A DNA stretch of 36,633 bases, from NCBI GenBank assembly GCA_013824215.1, contig PNNM01000003.1, forward strand, positions 1-36,633, read 5' to 3'. The notes beneath the pieces were generated by a model that worked only from the letters and a program-made list of their open reading frames with translations, ran no database searches and was not told where the DNA came from. Positions 1 to 9,803 of this stretch are shown piece by piece. Within the stretch, counting starts at the first letter, position 1. The number at the start of each line of letters is the position of its first letter. Source of the DNA: Coriobacteriaceae bacterium. Lineage in GTDB: Bacteria > Actinomycetota > Coriobacteriia > Anaerosomatales > D1FN1-002. Both the position numbers and the translations under genes were made by a program.

Positions 1-60
1 CCACGGTGCCACACAGCCCGGCCCCGATCGTCCGCTATCCGCGCGTCGGGACCCGACGCT

Positions 61-477
61 TCAGTACGCGTACAGCTTGCCGTAGGGGCGGTGGCTCACC
101 GGGACGAGCTTGGTGAACGGCTTCGACAGCACCTCGGCGCAGTCCATGCCGAGAGCCGCGCAGTACTCCTCGAGCACCGGCTTCAGCTCGGCCAGGTCCT
201 CGGCGGAGGCCTCGAACACGCCGACCTCCTTGCCGGTCTGCCAGGGCTCCACCTCGCCGCGCACGTAGATGACGCCGCCGTGCATGCCGGTGCCGAGGTA
301 GCCGCCCACCAGCAGCCCCTCGAACTGGCTGTTCATGCCGAGCAGCACGAGCATCCCTCCGGCCATGTACTCGCCGAAGAAGTCGCGCGCCTTGCCGCCG
401 CAGACCATGGCGGGCACGAGGCCCTCGTACGCCTTCATGTGGATGCCGATGTTGCCGATACCTCCCTTGAAGTCCTC
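61..477 (-). pseudogene. 3' fragment of glutamate synthase GXGXG-domain (GltB3-like) gene
   Basis: Translation GIHMKAYEGLVPAMVCGGKARDFFGEYMAGG...SHRPYGKLYAY* matches the C-terminus of the intact gene at 7451-8272 (5 replacements in about 128 aa). Homology stops near DFKGG, and the upstream ORF extension has no resemblance to the family. Confidence 0.85.
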
Positions 478-653
478 GCCGCGAGCGCGTGCCTCCGGTC
501 GCGCCTCGGTCTCGACGGATCCCTCGGCGACGAGGCGGACACGAACCGAGATTCGCCGGCAGGCGCCTTGCGATCCCCATGGACATGTTCCGGCGCAACA
601 GCGCTTGGGCATAAGTTCCAGCAGGGCGGCCAGGATGCGAAAGGCGGCCGAAG

Positions 654-3065
654 GTGGTTCCAACCGGTCAGACCTCCGCGGCGAGGTCACGTGGACCCGA
701 TTCGTCGGGAGTCGCACAACACCTCGGGATCGGCGCTGATCCGGCGACCCATGCGGGTCGAGCGCGCCGGGTCGCGGGCGCCGCTGCGATCCTGGTGGCG
801 TGTGTCGGCGTCGTCGTCATGGCCGGTTGGGCCGCGGACGTCCCCGCGCTCACGGCCGTGCTGCCGGACGCCGCTCCCATGAAGCCGATCACGGCGCTCG
901 GGTTCGTTCTCGCGGGTGTCGCCCTGGGCATGCTGGTCCTGCCACGACCCAACCGCTTCACGCGGCTCACCGCCGCGGTCTGCGCGTCGGTCGTGATAAC
1001 GATAGGCGGCATGGTGGTCGTGGAGTACGTTCTCGACCGCGAGTTCGGGATCTGCACAGCCCTCGTCAGGCTGCTCGCATCCGGCGCGGCTTCCGACCTC
1101 GGACAGATGGCGCCCACGACGGCCGTCTGCTTCGTGCTGCTCGGAGTCGCGCTGCTATTACTCGCGTTCGAGCGGCGCCCGCACCTCGCACAGTCCTTGG
1201 CACTGACCGCGTGGCTGGTCGCGGCCACTGCTGCGCTCGGCTACCTATACGTCCAGGAGACGCTGTATCGCGTCGGGCTCTACACCCCGATGGCGGTGCA
1301 TACCGCAGTCGCATTCTTCGTGCTCGCTTCCGGCATCCTGACAGCGCGAGCGGACGTCGGATGGATGGCGTTCCTCACAGGCGACCGTGCAGGAAGTGAC
1401 ATAGCGCGCCGGATCCTTCCGATCATCATCGTCTTCCCCGTGGTCGTCGGCTGGCTCAGGTTGCTGACCGAGCGTGCCGGCCACATCGACACCGCATTCG
1501 GCGTCGCGCTGACGGCCACTGCGAGCGCGACTTCGATGTCCGTCTTCGTTCTTGTCATAGCTAGTCGGCTGAACGCCGCAGACAGCGTGAGACTCGCAGC
1601 CGAGCAGTCCAGCGCCCGGCTGGCAAACATCGTCGAGGCCTCCGACGACGCCATCATCAGTGTGGCGCGCGATCACACGATCGCGAGCTGGAACCCTGGA
1701 GGCGAACGCATCTACGGCTACGCCGCGAACGAGGTGATCGGGCGACCGTTCTCGATGCTGGTCTCCCCGGAGTTGCGAGAGGACGCTGCGTCCGTTCTGG
1801 ATCGCACCCTGGCCGAGGATCAAGTGCAGCACCTTCGAAGGACGCACATGGCCAAGGATGGCCGGCTCTTCACCGCTGACGTCACGTTGTCGCCGATCCG
1901 TGACGCTTCGGGCGCGATCATCGGCCTGTCCGACGTCGTTCGCGACGTCACCCGGGAGGTGCAGTCGCAAGAGGATCTGCGCCGGCGCGAGGAAGCGCTG
2001 GACGCCTTCTTCACGACAAGCCTCGACCTCCTGTGCATCGCGGACACCGGCGGCCGCTTCCTCAGAGTGAATCCCGAGTGGGAGCGCGTCCTCGGATACC
2101 CCGTAGCGGAACTGGAAGGTGGTGTGTTCCTCGACTACGTCCACCCCGACGACATCGCCGCAACCCTCGAGGCCATAGGCAGGCTTTCCGACCAGCAGAA
2201 TGTGGCCGAGTTCGTGAACCGCTACCGGGCCAAGGACGGGTCCTATCGCTACATCGAATGGAGATCGCATCCGGTCGGCGACTTCATCTATGCGGCCGCG
2301 CGTGACATCACCGAACGCAAGGCCGCCGAGTCGGCGCTCAACGAAGCCAACAAGGAGCTGGAGTCCTTCTCGTACTCGGTGTCCCACGACCTCCGCGCCC
2401 CGCTGCGCCACATCTCCGGGTTCGTGGACCTGCTCGAGCAGAGCTCGGCCGGCTGCCTCGACGAGCGCAGCCAGCACTACCTGACCACGATCGCCGAGTC
2501 CGCGCACGACATGGGCGACCTCATCGACGGCCTGCTGACGCTCTCCCGCATGGGCCGCGCAGCACTGAGCATGGAACGGCTGGACCTCGATGGCATGGTC
2601 CGGGAGTACATCGAGAACGTGGACGATGACACGAAGCGACGCGGCATCGAGTGGGTCGTCGGGGAGTTGCCCGCGGTGCGTGCGGACCGGGCCATGATGC
2701 GTCAGGTGCTCTCGAACCTGCTCGGGAACGCCGTCAAGTACACCGGCCCACGCAAGAGGCCGCGCATCGAAGTGGGAACGTATCCGGAGGAAGGCGGGGT
2801 CGCGGTCTTCGTGCGGGACAACGGTGTCGGATTCGACATGGCGTACGCGGACAAACTGTTCGGCGTCTTCCAGCGGCTGCATGACGCCACGGAGTTCGAA
2901 GGCACCGGGATCGGTCTTGCCAACGTGCGGCGCGTGATCAGCCGTCACGGTGGACGAACGTGGGCGGAAGGGGCCGTCGATCAGGGGGCGACGTTCTTCT
3001 TCTCGTTGCCGAACAGGGTCGCGGATCCAGGCCCCGAGGACCATGATGAGGTGGGGAAGTCATGA
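654..3065 (+). CDS. Membrane-anchored PAS sensor histidine kinase (multi-TM N-terminal sensor, PAS domains, HisKA, HATPase)
   Basis: Several hydrophobic helices, then PAS-like segments, SYSVSHDLRAPLRHISGF H-box, LLGNAVKY N-box, RDNGVGF and GTGIGLANV motifs. Start codon uncertain. Confidence 0.88.
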   Translation: MVPTGQTSAARSRGPDSSGVAQHLGIGADPATHAGRARRVAGAAAILVACVGVVVMAGWAADVPALTAVLPDAAPMKPITALGFVLAGVALGMLVLPRPNRFTRLTAAVCASVVITIGGMVVVEYVLDREFGICTALVRLLASGAASDLGQMAPTTAVCFVLLGVALLLLAFERRPHLAQSLALTAWLVAATAALGYLYVQETLYRVGLYTPMAVHTAVAFFVLASGILTARADVGWMAFLTGDRAGSDIARRILPIIIVFPVVVGWLRLLTERAGHIDTAFGVALTATASATSMSVFVLVIASRLNAADSVRLAAEQSSARLANIVEASDDAIISVARDHTIASWNPGGERIYGYAANEVIGRPFSMLVSPELREDAASVLDRTLAEDQVQHLRRTHMAKDGRLFTADVTLSPIRDASGAIIGLSDVVRDVTREVQSQEDLRRREEALDAFFTTSLDLLCIADTGGRFLRVNPEWERVLGYPVAELEGGVFLDYVHPDDIAATLEAIGRLSDQQNVAEFVNRYRAKDGSYRYIEWRSHPVGDFIYAAARDITERKAAESALNEANKELESFSYSVSHDLRAPLRHISGFVDLLEQSSAGCLDERSQHYLTTIAESAHDMGDLIDGLLTLSRMGRAALSMERLDLDGMVREYIENVDDDTKRRGIEWVVGELPAVRADRAMMRQVLSNLLGNAVKYTGPRKRPRIEVGTYPEEGGVAVFVRDNGVGFDMAYADKLFGVFQRLHDATEFEGTGIGLANVRRVISRHGGRTWAEGAVDQGATFFFSLPNRVADPGPEDHDEVGKS

Positions 3066-3511
3066 TGAGAGAGATTGGAACGCTCCTCCTCGCGGAGGAC
3101 AACCCCAAGGATGCGGAACTCACGCTGATGGCGCTGGAGAAACACAACCTCGCCAACAAGGTGCTGTGGGTACACGACGGCGAAGCGGTCCTCGACTACA
3201 TGTGCCGGCGTGGCGAGTTCGCGGATCGCCCGAACGGCAACCCAGCCGTCATCCTGCTGGATCTCAAGATGGCGAAGGTCGATGGCATGGAAGTCCTGCG
3301 CGCGATAAGGAGCGACCCGAGCCTCCGTACGACGCCGGTCGTCATCCTCACATCCTCCCGCGAGGAGCGCGACCTGGTCGAGAGCTACTCACTCGGCGTG
3401 AACGCGTATGTCGTCAAACCGGTGAAGTTCGACGAGTTCTTCGAGGCGGTCGGCCAACTCGGAGTGTTCTGGGCGATAACAAACGAGCCGCCGCCCGACA
3501 CCGCGCGATGA
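3062..3511 (+). CDS. Rcp1-like single-domain response regulator
   Basis: LLAEDNPKDAELTLMAL...VILLDLKMAKVDGMEVL...VVILTSS...YVVKPVKFDEF. Start overlaps the stop of the upstream kinase gene. Confidence 0.92.
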   Translation: MMREIGTLLLAEDNPKDAELTLMALEKHNLANKVLWVHDGEAVLDYMCRRGEFADRPNGNPAVILLDLKMAKVDGMEVLRAIRSDPSLRTTPVVILTSSREERDLVESYSLGVNAYVVKPVKFDEFFEAVGQLGVFWAITNEPPPDTAR

Positions 3512-3527
3512 TCGCGAGGAGCGTTCG

Positions 3528-5954
3528 ATGGCGCGACTGAGGATCCTGCATCTCGATGACGACCTGAAGGACCTGGAGTTGATCGGGGCGGCCCTCGCGG
3601 CCGAGATCGACTGCGAGATCGAAGCCGTCAGTACCCGCGAAGCCTTCTCGGCGGCACTGGCGCGAGGCCCTTTCGAGGTCATCCTCCTCGACTACAAGGT
3701 GCCGGGATTCGATGCCCTGGCTGCGCTCGAGCTTGCACGCGAACGGTTCCCCGACACCGCGGCGATCATCGTTTCCGGCACCATCGGCGAAGAGCTCGCA
3801 GTGGAGACCGTCAAGCACGGGGCCTACGACTACATCTTGAAGGACCACCTCGCCCGCCTGCCCTCCGCCGTCCTTCATGCCGTCGAGGACAGCCGCATGC
3901 GGACAGCCCACCTGGATGCTCTGGAGCGACTGCGCGTCAGCGAGGAGCGATTCCGGAATCTGATCGAACACCTGCCTGCTGTGACGTACACGGCGCCCAT
4001 CGCCGACCCCGAGGAACCGGGCGCACTCCCTCCGACTGTGGCCACGTACGTCAGCCCGCAATTCCTCGATCTCGTCGGGATACCGGCCGAGGAGTACCTT
4101 GCAGATCCCCGCCCCATCACCCAGTACGTACACCCGGATGACCGCGATCGGGTGATGCGTGAGATCACGCAAGCCTGGGAGGGACGGCAGCGGAGAGTCG
4201 TTGTCGAGTATCGCCTGTCCCACCGCGACGGGAGGAGCATCTGGGTGCGCAATCAGGCGAGCGTCTTCACCGACCCCGCCGACGGCTCGATGCAGATCCA
4301 AGGGTTCATCGTCGACATCACCGAGACCAAGAACGCCCAGGAGGAGCTGCGCCAGGCTTATGACGAAATGGAGTTCCGGGTGCTGTCGCGGACAGCCGAA
4401 CTCGCCACGGTCAACGAATCGCTCTCAAACGAGGTGACGGAACGCCGCTTCGCCGAGGCTCGACTGGATCGAGCACTGATGTACGCGCCGCTCCCGATGA
4501 TGTTGCATGCCGAGGATGGCTGCGTCCTGCTGCTCAACAAGCGCTGGACGAAGATCACGGGGTATTCGCCCGCCGACATCCCGACGATCGCGGACTGGAC
4601 CGAGAAAGCCTACGGCCAGCGCAAGGATCTGGTCCGCTCCTACATCGATCATGTCTACGACATCCGCGACGCCACCGACGAGGGAGAGGACACGATCACG
4701 ACGCACGACGGCGTCTCCAGGATATGGGACTTCAGCTCCGCACCGCTCGGTCGGGACTCGAGCGGGCGGAAGCTCGTGATCACCATGGCGATGGATGTCA
4801 CCGAACGCGCGCAGGCCGAGCGAGATCTCGCCTCGGCAAGAGAAGCGGCCGAATCCGCCAGTGTGGCCAAGACGCACTTCCTCGCGAACATGAGCCACGA
4901 GTTGCGCACGCCGCTGGGTACCATCATCGGGTTCTCGCAACTGCTCCAGGAGAAGCTCTTCGGGGACCTGAATCCGAAACAGGAGGAGCAGGTCAACCAC
5001 GTCCTGGAAGCCGCGCGGCACCTGTTGTCTTTGATCAACGACATCCTCGATCTGTCCAAGATCGAAGCCGGCAAGATGGAACTGAAGCTCTCGGAGTTGC
5101 CGCTTGCGAATCTGCTCGCGGGCAGTCTCAGCATGCTCAAGGGACAGTGTCTCAAGAAGGGCGTAACGCTGGATCTCGTGCTCGAGCCGGAGGCGCAGGC
5201 GATCATGCTCACGGCCGACGAGCGGATGCTGAAACAGGTGATGTACAACCTCCTTTCCAACGCGACGAAGTTCACTCCGCGCGATGGGACCATCACGGTC
5301 AGCGCGAGAACCGACGGCGACCAGGTCGTGGTCTCCGTCGCCGACACCGGGATCGGGATCGCACCCGAGAAGCAACAGACCGTCTTCGAGGAGTTCTACC
5401 AAGTCCAGAGCGGGTATTCGGAGAAGACGCCCGGAACGGGACTCGGCCTGACGCTCGTCGCACAGATGGTGGACATCCACGGAGGCCGCGTGTGGGTGGA
5501 GAGCGAGGGCATCGGGAAGGGCAGCACGTTCTCCTTCGCCCTCCCGCTGACAGGGCCAGTCGAACCCGGGAGTTGGCCGCCGGCGGAACCGTCGTCTCCC
5601 GAAGAGCTGCAGGGTCTCATCGACACATTGCTGTCCCGCCGGGAGCAGGCGTGCCTGTGCTGGATCGAGCCCAACGTCGAGTTATCCGGGCCGACGAACC
5701 ACGAGGCCGTGTTGCAGTCGCTGCACTCCGCCAAGCGTGAGGACGACGTCGTCTTGCTGGACGACGACAACAGGTACGTGCTGGTCTTCACCAACGCCGA
5801 TCGAGAGCGCGCCAAGGCGGGATGCCGCAGGATCGCCGAGCTTCTGGAATCGAGTCTGGCCGTGTCTTGGCGCTGGGCGGCGGCGGTGTTCCCGGACGAC
5901 GGACAGGATTCCGGCACGTTGCTCGACGTCCTGAAGAGCAGGATCGGCGGCTAG
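3528..5954 (+). CDS. REC-PAS-PAS-histidine kinase hybrid with C-terminal GGDEF-like remnant
   Basis: N-terminal receiver (ILHLDDD, VILLDYKVPG, YILKDHL), PAS segments, FLANMSHELRTPLGTIIGF H-box, LLSNATKFT, ADTGIGI, GTGLGLTL. Extra C-terminal domain of about 120 aa. Confidence 0.9.
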   Translation: MARLRILHLDDDLKDLELIGAALAAEIDCEIEAVSTREAFSAALARGPFEVILLDYKVPGFDALAALELARERFPDTAAIIVSGTIGEELAVETVKHGAYDYILKDHLARLPSAVLHAVEDSRMRTAHLDALERLRVSEERFRNLIEHLPAVTYTAPIADPEEPGALPPTVATYVSPQFLDLVGIPAEEYLADPRPITQYVHPDDRDRVMREITQAWEGRQRRVVVEYRLSHRDGRSIWVRNQASVFTDPADGSMQIQGFIVDITETKNAQEELRQAYDEMEFRVLSRTAELATVNESLSNEVTERRFAEARLDRALMYAPLPMMLHAEDGCVLLLNKRWTKITGYSPADIPTIADWTEKAYGQRKDLVRSYIDHVYDIRDATDEGEDTITTHDGVSRIWDFSSAPLGRDSSGRKLVITMAMDVTERAQAERDLASAREAAESASVAKTHFLANMSHELRTPLGTIIGFSQLLQEKLFGDLNPKQEEQVNHVLEAARHLLSLINDILDLSKIEAGKMELKLSELPLANLLAGSLSMLKGQCLKKGVTLDLVLEPEAQAIMLTADERMLKQVMYNLLSNATKFTPRDGTITVSARTDGDQVVVSVADTGIGIAPEKQQTVFEEFYQVQSGYSEKTPGTGLGLTLVAQMVDIHGGRVWVESEGIGKGSTFSFALPLTGPVEPGSWPPAEPSSPEELQGLIDTLLSRREQACLCWIEPNVELSGPTNHEAVLQSLHSAKREDDVVLLDDDNRYVLVFTNADRERAKAGCRRIAELLESSLAVSWRWAAAVFPDDGQDSGTLLDVLKSRIGG

Positions 5955-5956
5955 CC

Positions 5957-6346
5957 GTGGGCACCATACTGATCGTTGATGACGACCCGACCTACCGCGA
6001 GCTGTTCCGCGACATCCTTCAGAGCGAGGGCCACACGGCCGTGACCGCGGAGAACGGCGCACGCGCGATCGAACTGGCCTCTTCCGCGACGCCCGACCTC
6101 ATCTTGATGGACGTCCAGATGGCACAGATGGGCGGGATCGAAGCGCTGGTCGCTCTGAGACAGAACCCTGTCACTTCCGCCATTCGCGTCATCGCGGTCA
6201 CCGCCCTGGCGATGGAAGGCGATGAGGAACGGCTCCTCGCGGCCGGATTCGATGACTACATATCCAAACCAGTCGACCTCGACGCCATTCGCGCAGTGGT
6301 GCGCTGTCATGCCCCTCTCGCTCGAGACGGGAAGACCAGCCCGTGA
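5957..6346 (+). CDS. Single-domain response regulator (CheY/DivK-like)
   Basis: GTG start, MGTILIVDDDPTYRELFRDIL...DLILMDVQMAQMGGIEAL...VIAVTALAM...DDYISKPVDLDAI. Confidence 0.88.
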   Translation: MGTILIVDDDPTYRELFRDILQSEGHTAVTAENGARAIELASSATPDLILMDVQMAQMGGIEALVALRQNPVTSAIRVIAVTALAMEGDEERLLAAGFDDYISKPVDLDAIRAVVRCHAPLARDGKTSP

Positions 6347-7416
6347 CGACAGACCGCTCCAGGATCCTCGTCGTCGATGATGACGAGCGCCTGCGCGCGA
6401 ATCTCGAGGCGAGACTGGGCGCGATGGGTCACGAAGTCCTCGTCGCGGCCGACGGGGAGGAGGCGATAGCCGCCGCCCGACGGGAGATGCCGGATCTCAT
6501 CCTGCTCGACGTGATGATGCCGAAGCTCGACGGGTTCTCGGCCGCTCGCGCGCTCAAGATCTCGCCGGAAACGAATCACATCCCGATCGTCATGGTGACG
6601 GCGTTGGGCGAGGTCGAAGACCGCGTGCGGGCGCTGGAGGCCGGCGCCGACGACTTCCTCACCAAGCCCGTGGACCCCACGGAGCTGCGGGCGCGGGTGC
6701 AGTCGCTCCTCAAGGTGAAGGCGTACAACGACCACATTCGCCACCACCAGAAGGAACTCGAGGCGGCGGTCGCCGAGAAGACCAAGAATCTCCAGTTGGC
6801 GCTCGACCACCTCGAGGCGGCATCTCTCGACACCATCTACCGCCTCTCCCGTGCGGCCGAGTACAGGGACGACGATACCGGGGCGCACGTCGAGCGAGTG
6901 AGCCACTACGCCGCAGCCGTTGCGCGTCGGATGGGACAGCCCGCCACGTTCAACGACATGCTCCTGTGGGCGACGCCCATGCACGACGTCGGCAAGATCG
7001 GCATCCCGGACAACATACTGCTGAAGCCGGGAAAGCTGGACCCGGATGAGTGGCGCACCATGCAGACGCACGCCGAGATAGGCGCCAGTATGCTCTCGGG
7101 CTCCGATTCAGCACTTCTGCGGCTGGCCGAGACCGTGGCGAGGACCCACCATGAGCGGTGGGACGGCGCCGGCTATCCTGACGGTCTCGCAGGAGAAGCG
7201 ATACCTCTGGCCGGGCGCATCGCCGCGGTGGCGGACGTCTTCGACGCGATATGCTCGAAGCGGCCGTACAAGGAAGCGATCCCGCCTGAAGACGCATTCG
7301 ACATCATCGCGTCCGAGAGCGGCAACCACTTCGACCCGCAGGTGGCCGACACCTTCGCCGCCGCTCGAGACGAGATCATGGACATACTGCGCCGATTCGG
7401 CGCGCAGACCGCCTGA
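6343..7416 (+). CDS. Response regulator with HD-GYP domain (RpfG-like, putative c-di-GMP phosphodiesterase)
   Basis: REC domain RILVVDDDERLRANL...LILLDVMMPKLDG, then HDVGKIGIPD, THHERWDGAGYPDGLAGEAIPLAGRI, VADVFDA. GTG start overlaps the preceding stop. Confidence 0.93.
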   Translation: MTTDRSRILVVDDDERLRANLEARLGAMGHEVLVAADGEEAIAAARREMPDLILLDVMMPKLDGFSAARALKISPETNHIPIVMVTALGEVEDRVRALEAGADDFLTKPVDPTELRARVQSLLKVKAYNDHIRHHQKELEAAVAEKTKNLQLALDHLEAASLDTIYRLSRAAEYRDDDTGAHVERVSHYAAAVARRMGQPATFNDMLLWATPMHDVGKIGIPDNILLKPGKLDPDEWRTMQTHAEIGASMLSGSDSALLRLAETVARTHHERWDGAGYPDGLAGEAIPLAGRIAAVADVFDAICSKRPYKEAIPPEDAFDIIASESGNHFDPQVADTFAAARDEIMDILRRFGAQTA

Positions 7417-7450
7417 GACGCTCCCGCGCAGCCACTCTCCGAAGTCCCGC

Positions 7451-8272
7451 CTACGTATACGCGTAGAGCTTCCCGTAGGGCCGGTGGCTGACCGGCACCA
7501 GCTTCGTGAACGGCACCGAGAGCACCTCGGCCAGGTCCATCCCCTGCGCCGCGCAGTACTCCTCGAGAACCGGCTTCAGCTCGGCCATGTCCTCGGCGGA
7601 GGCCTCGAAGACGCCGACCTCCTTGCCGGTCTGCCATGGCTCCACCTCGCCGCGGACGTAGATCACGCCGCCGTGCATGCCGGTGCCGAGGTAGCCGCCC
7701 ACCAGCGGCCCCTCGAACTGGCTGTTCATGCCGAGTAGCACGAGCATGCCGCCGGCCATGTACTCGCCGAAGAAGTCGCGCGCTTTGCCGCCGCACACCA
7801 TGGCGGGCACGAGACCCTCGTAAGCCTTCATGTGGATGCCGACGCGGTAGCCCACGTCGCCTTTGATGAAGACCCGGCCGCCGCGCATGCCGTAGCCGAG
7901 CACGTCGCCGGCGTCGCCGTGCACGATGACGGTGCCGGCGTTCATCGTGTTGCTCACACCGTCCTGCGCGTTGCCGAAGACCTCGACGGTGGGCCCGTTC
8001 ATGAACATCGCCATGTCGTTGCCGGCGGTGCCGCGGACCTCGATCTTGAGGTCCTTGCCGGTGATCCCGTTGCCGATGTAGCGCTGGCCGTTGACGTTCT
8101 CGAGCACCACCTTCTTGGCGCCGTCGGCGTACGCGCGGCGGACGGCCTCGTTCAGTTGCCGGTAGTAGATGTTCTTGGCATCGATGGTCGCCGTGTCCCC
8201 CTCGCGGGCGACCGGCGGCTCGATCTTGAGGTAGCCGACCTGCGGAACCGTGGGATCCATGACCTGCTTCAT
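7451..8272 (-). CDS. Glutamate synthase GXGXG-domain subunit (archaeal-type split GltB3)
   Basis: Repeated GxxGxxxGxGxxGG motifs (FMNGPTVEVFGNAQDGVSNTMNAGTVIVHGDAGDVLGYGMRGGRVFIKGDVGYRVGIHMK), typical of a standalone glutamate synthase alpha GXGXG domain. Confidence 0.92.
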   Translation of the reverse strand: MKQVMDPTVPQVGYLKIEPPVAREGDTATIDAKNIYYRQLNEAVRRAYADGAKKVVLENVNGQRYIGNGITGKDLKIEVRGTAGNDMAMFMNGPTVEVFGNAQDGVSNTMNAGTVIVHGDAGDVLGYGMRGGRVFIKGDVGYRVGIHMKAYEGLVPAMVCGGKARDFFGEYMAGGMLVLLGMNSQFEGPLVGGYLGTGMHGGVIYVRGEVEPWQTGKEVGVFEASAEDMAELKPVLEEYCAAQGMDLAEVLSVPFTKLVPVSHRPYGKLYAYT

Positions 8273-8289
8273 CTCGCCCTCCCCCTCCC

Positions 8290-9801
8290 CTACATACCCG
8301 CGGGCTTGACGCCCAGGATCCGGCAGGTCTGCTCATCGAGGCCGATGGCCCGCAGGCGCTCGCGCGAGCCGCGCAGAGACTCGACCGCGTTGACGCCGAG
8401 CGCGCCCAGGATCTCCTGCACCTCGTGGCTCCACGCGGAGACGAGGTTGACCAGCCGCTCGGCGCCCCACTCGGGATCGACGCGGCGGGTCAGTTCCGGC
8501 TTCTGCGTGGTGAGCCCCCACGAGCAGCAGCCGGTGTGACAGCCCTGGCACATGTGACAGCCGAGCGCCATCAGAGTCGCGCTGCCGATCGCCACCACGT
8601 CGGCGCCGAGCGCGATGGCCTTGGCCACGTCCGCCGAGGAGCGGATGGAGCCGGCCGCGATGATCGAGGCCTGGTTCCGGATGCCCTCGTCGCGGAGGCG
8701 CTGGTCCACCACGGCCACGGCGATCTCCACCGGGATGCCGATGTTGTCGCGGATGACCTGGGGCGCAGCGCCCGTGCCGCCTCGGAATCCGTCGAGGTAG
8801 ACGTAGTCTGCGCCCGCGCGCACGATGCCGCTCGCGATGGCGGCCACGTTGTGCACGGCCGCGATCTTCACGCCCACCGGCTTGTAGCCGGAGGCCTCTT
8901 TCAGCGAGTAGATGAGCTGGCGCAGGTCCTCGATGGAGTAGATGTCGTGGTGCGGCGCCGGCGAGATGGCGTCGGTGCCCTGCGGGATCATGCGCGTGGA
9001 GGAGACCTGCCGGTCGATCTTCTCGCCGGGCAGGTGCCCGCCGATGCCGGGCTTCGCGCCCTGGCCGACCTTGATCTCGATCGCGGCACCGCGGTTCAGG
9101 TACTCGGGATCCACTCCGAAGCGGCCCGAGGCGACCTGCACGATGACGTTGCCGGCATACGGGTAGAGGTCGGCGTGCAGCCCGCCCTCGCCGGTGTTCA
9201 TCAGAGTGCCGAGGCGCGTGGCCGCCATCGCCAGCGACTTGTGGACGTTCAGCGACACCGAACCGTAGCTCATCGGCGAGAAGATGATCGGCGTCGCCAG
9301 CTCGACGTTGTTGGTCATGCCGGCACCCTCGGCGAGCCGATAGCCTCCGTCGCCGTCGGACTCCACCGACACCGAGTCGGGCTTGCGGCCGAGGTAGGTC
9401 CGCAGCTCCATCGGCTCGCGCAGCGGGTCGATCGACGGGTTCGTGACCTGGCAGGCGTCGAGCACGAGGTGGTCGAAGATGCTCTGGTACGGCTTGTCGT
9501 TGCCCATGCCGGTCAGGAGCACGCCGCCGGTCTCGGCCTGCTTCCAGATCGACTTGCGCGCCGCATCGGACCAGTTGTCGTTGGTCTTCATGGCCAGGTC
9601 GTTCTTCTTGATGGTGATGCAGTGCGCCGGGCAGTACGTCACGCAGCGGTGGCACGCGCGGCACTTCGCGTCATCGGGCAGCGGGCGCTCGTTGAAGGCG
9701 TAGACGCCCCACCCGCACTGCTGAACACAGCGCCCGCACTTGTGGCACTTGTCGTAGTCGATGTCGACCTTGAACTCGGGCTGTATCAGTGTCTGCGGCA
9801 T
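8290..9801 (-). CDS. Glutamate synthase FMN-binding subunit with N-terminal 2x[4Fe-4S] ferredoxin domain (archaeal-type GltB2)
   Basis: CHKCGRCVQQCGWGVY...CRACHRCVTYCPAHC ferredoxin motifs, then GHLPGEKI, SISPAPHHDIYSIEDLRQLI-like, DGFRGGTGAAP, GCHMCQGCHTGCCSWGLTTQ. Confidence 0.94.
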   Translation of the reverse strand: MPQTLIQPEFKVDIDYDKCHKCGRCVQQCGWGVYAFNERPLPDDAKCRACHRCVTYCPAHCITIKKNDLAMKTNDNWSDAARKSIWKQAETGGVLLTGMGNDKPYQSIFDHLVLDACQVTNPSIDPLREPMELRTYLGRKPDSVSVESDGDGGYRLAEGAGMTNNVELATPIIFSPMSYGSVSLNVHKSLAMAATRLGTLMNTGEGGLHADLYPYAGNVIVQVASGRFGVDPEYLNRGAAIEIKVGQGAKPGIGGHLPGEKIDRQVSSTRMIPQGTDAISPAPHHDIYSIEDLRQLIYSLKEASGYKPVGVKIAAVHNVAAIASGIVRAGADYVYLDGFRGGTGAAPQVIRDNIGIPVEIAVAVVDQRLRDEGIRNQASIIAAGSIRSSADVAKAIALGADVVAIGSATLMALGCHMCQGCHTGCCSWGLTTQKPELTRRVDPEWGAERLVNLVSAWSHEVQEILGALGVNAVESLRGSRERLRAIGLDEQTCRILGVKPAGM

Positions 9802-9803
9802 GG

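Noticed and set aside
480-717. N-terminal extension of the 61-717 ORF as part of a real gene
   Set aside because: No similarity to the GXGXG family upstream of about position 477; overlaps the likely promoter/start of the divergent kinase gene.
1245-3044. 599-aa antisense ORF opposite the first histidine kinase
   Set aside because: Shadow ORF in high-GC DNA; the plus-strand frame has unambiguous kinase motifs.
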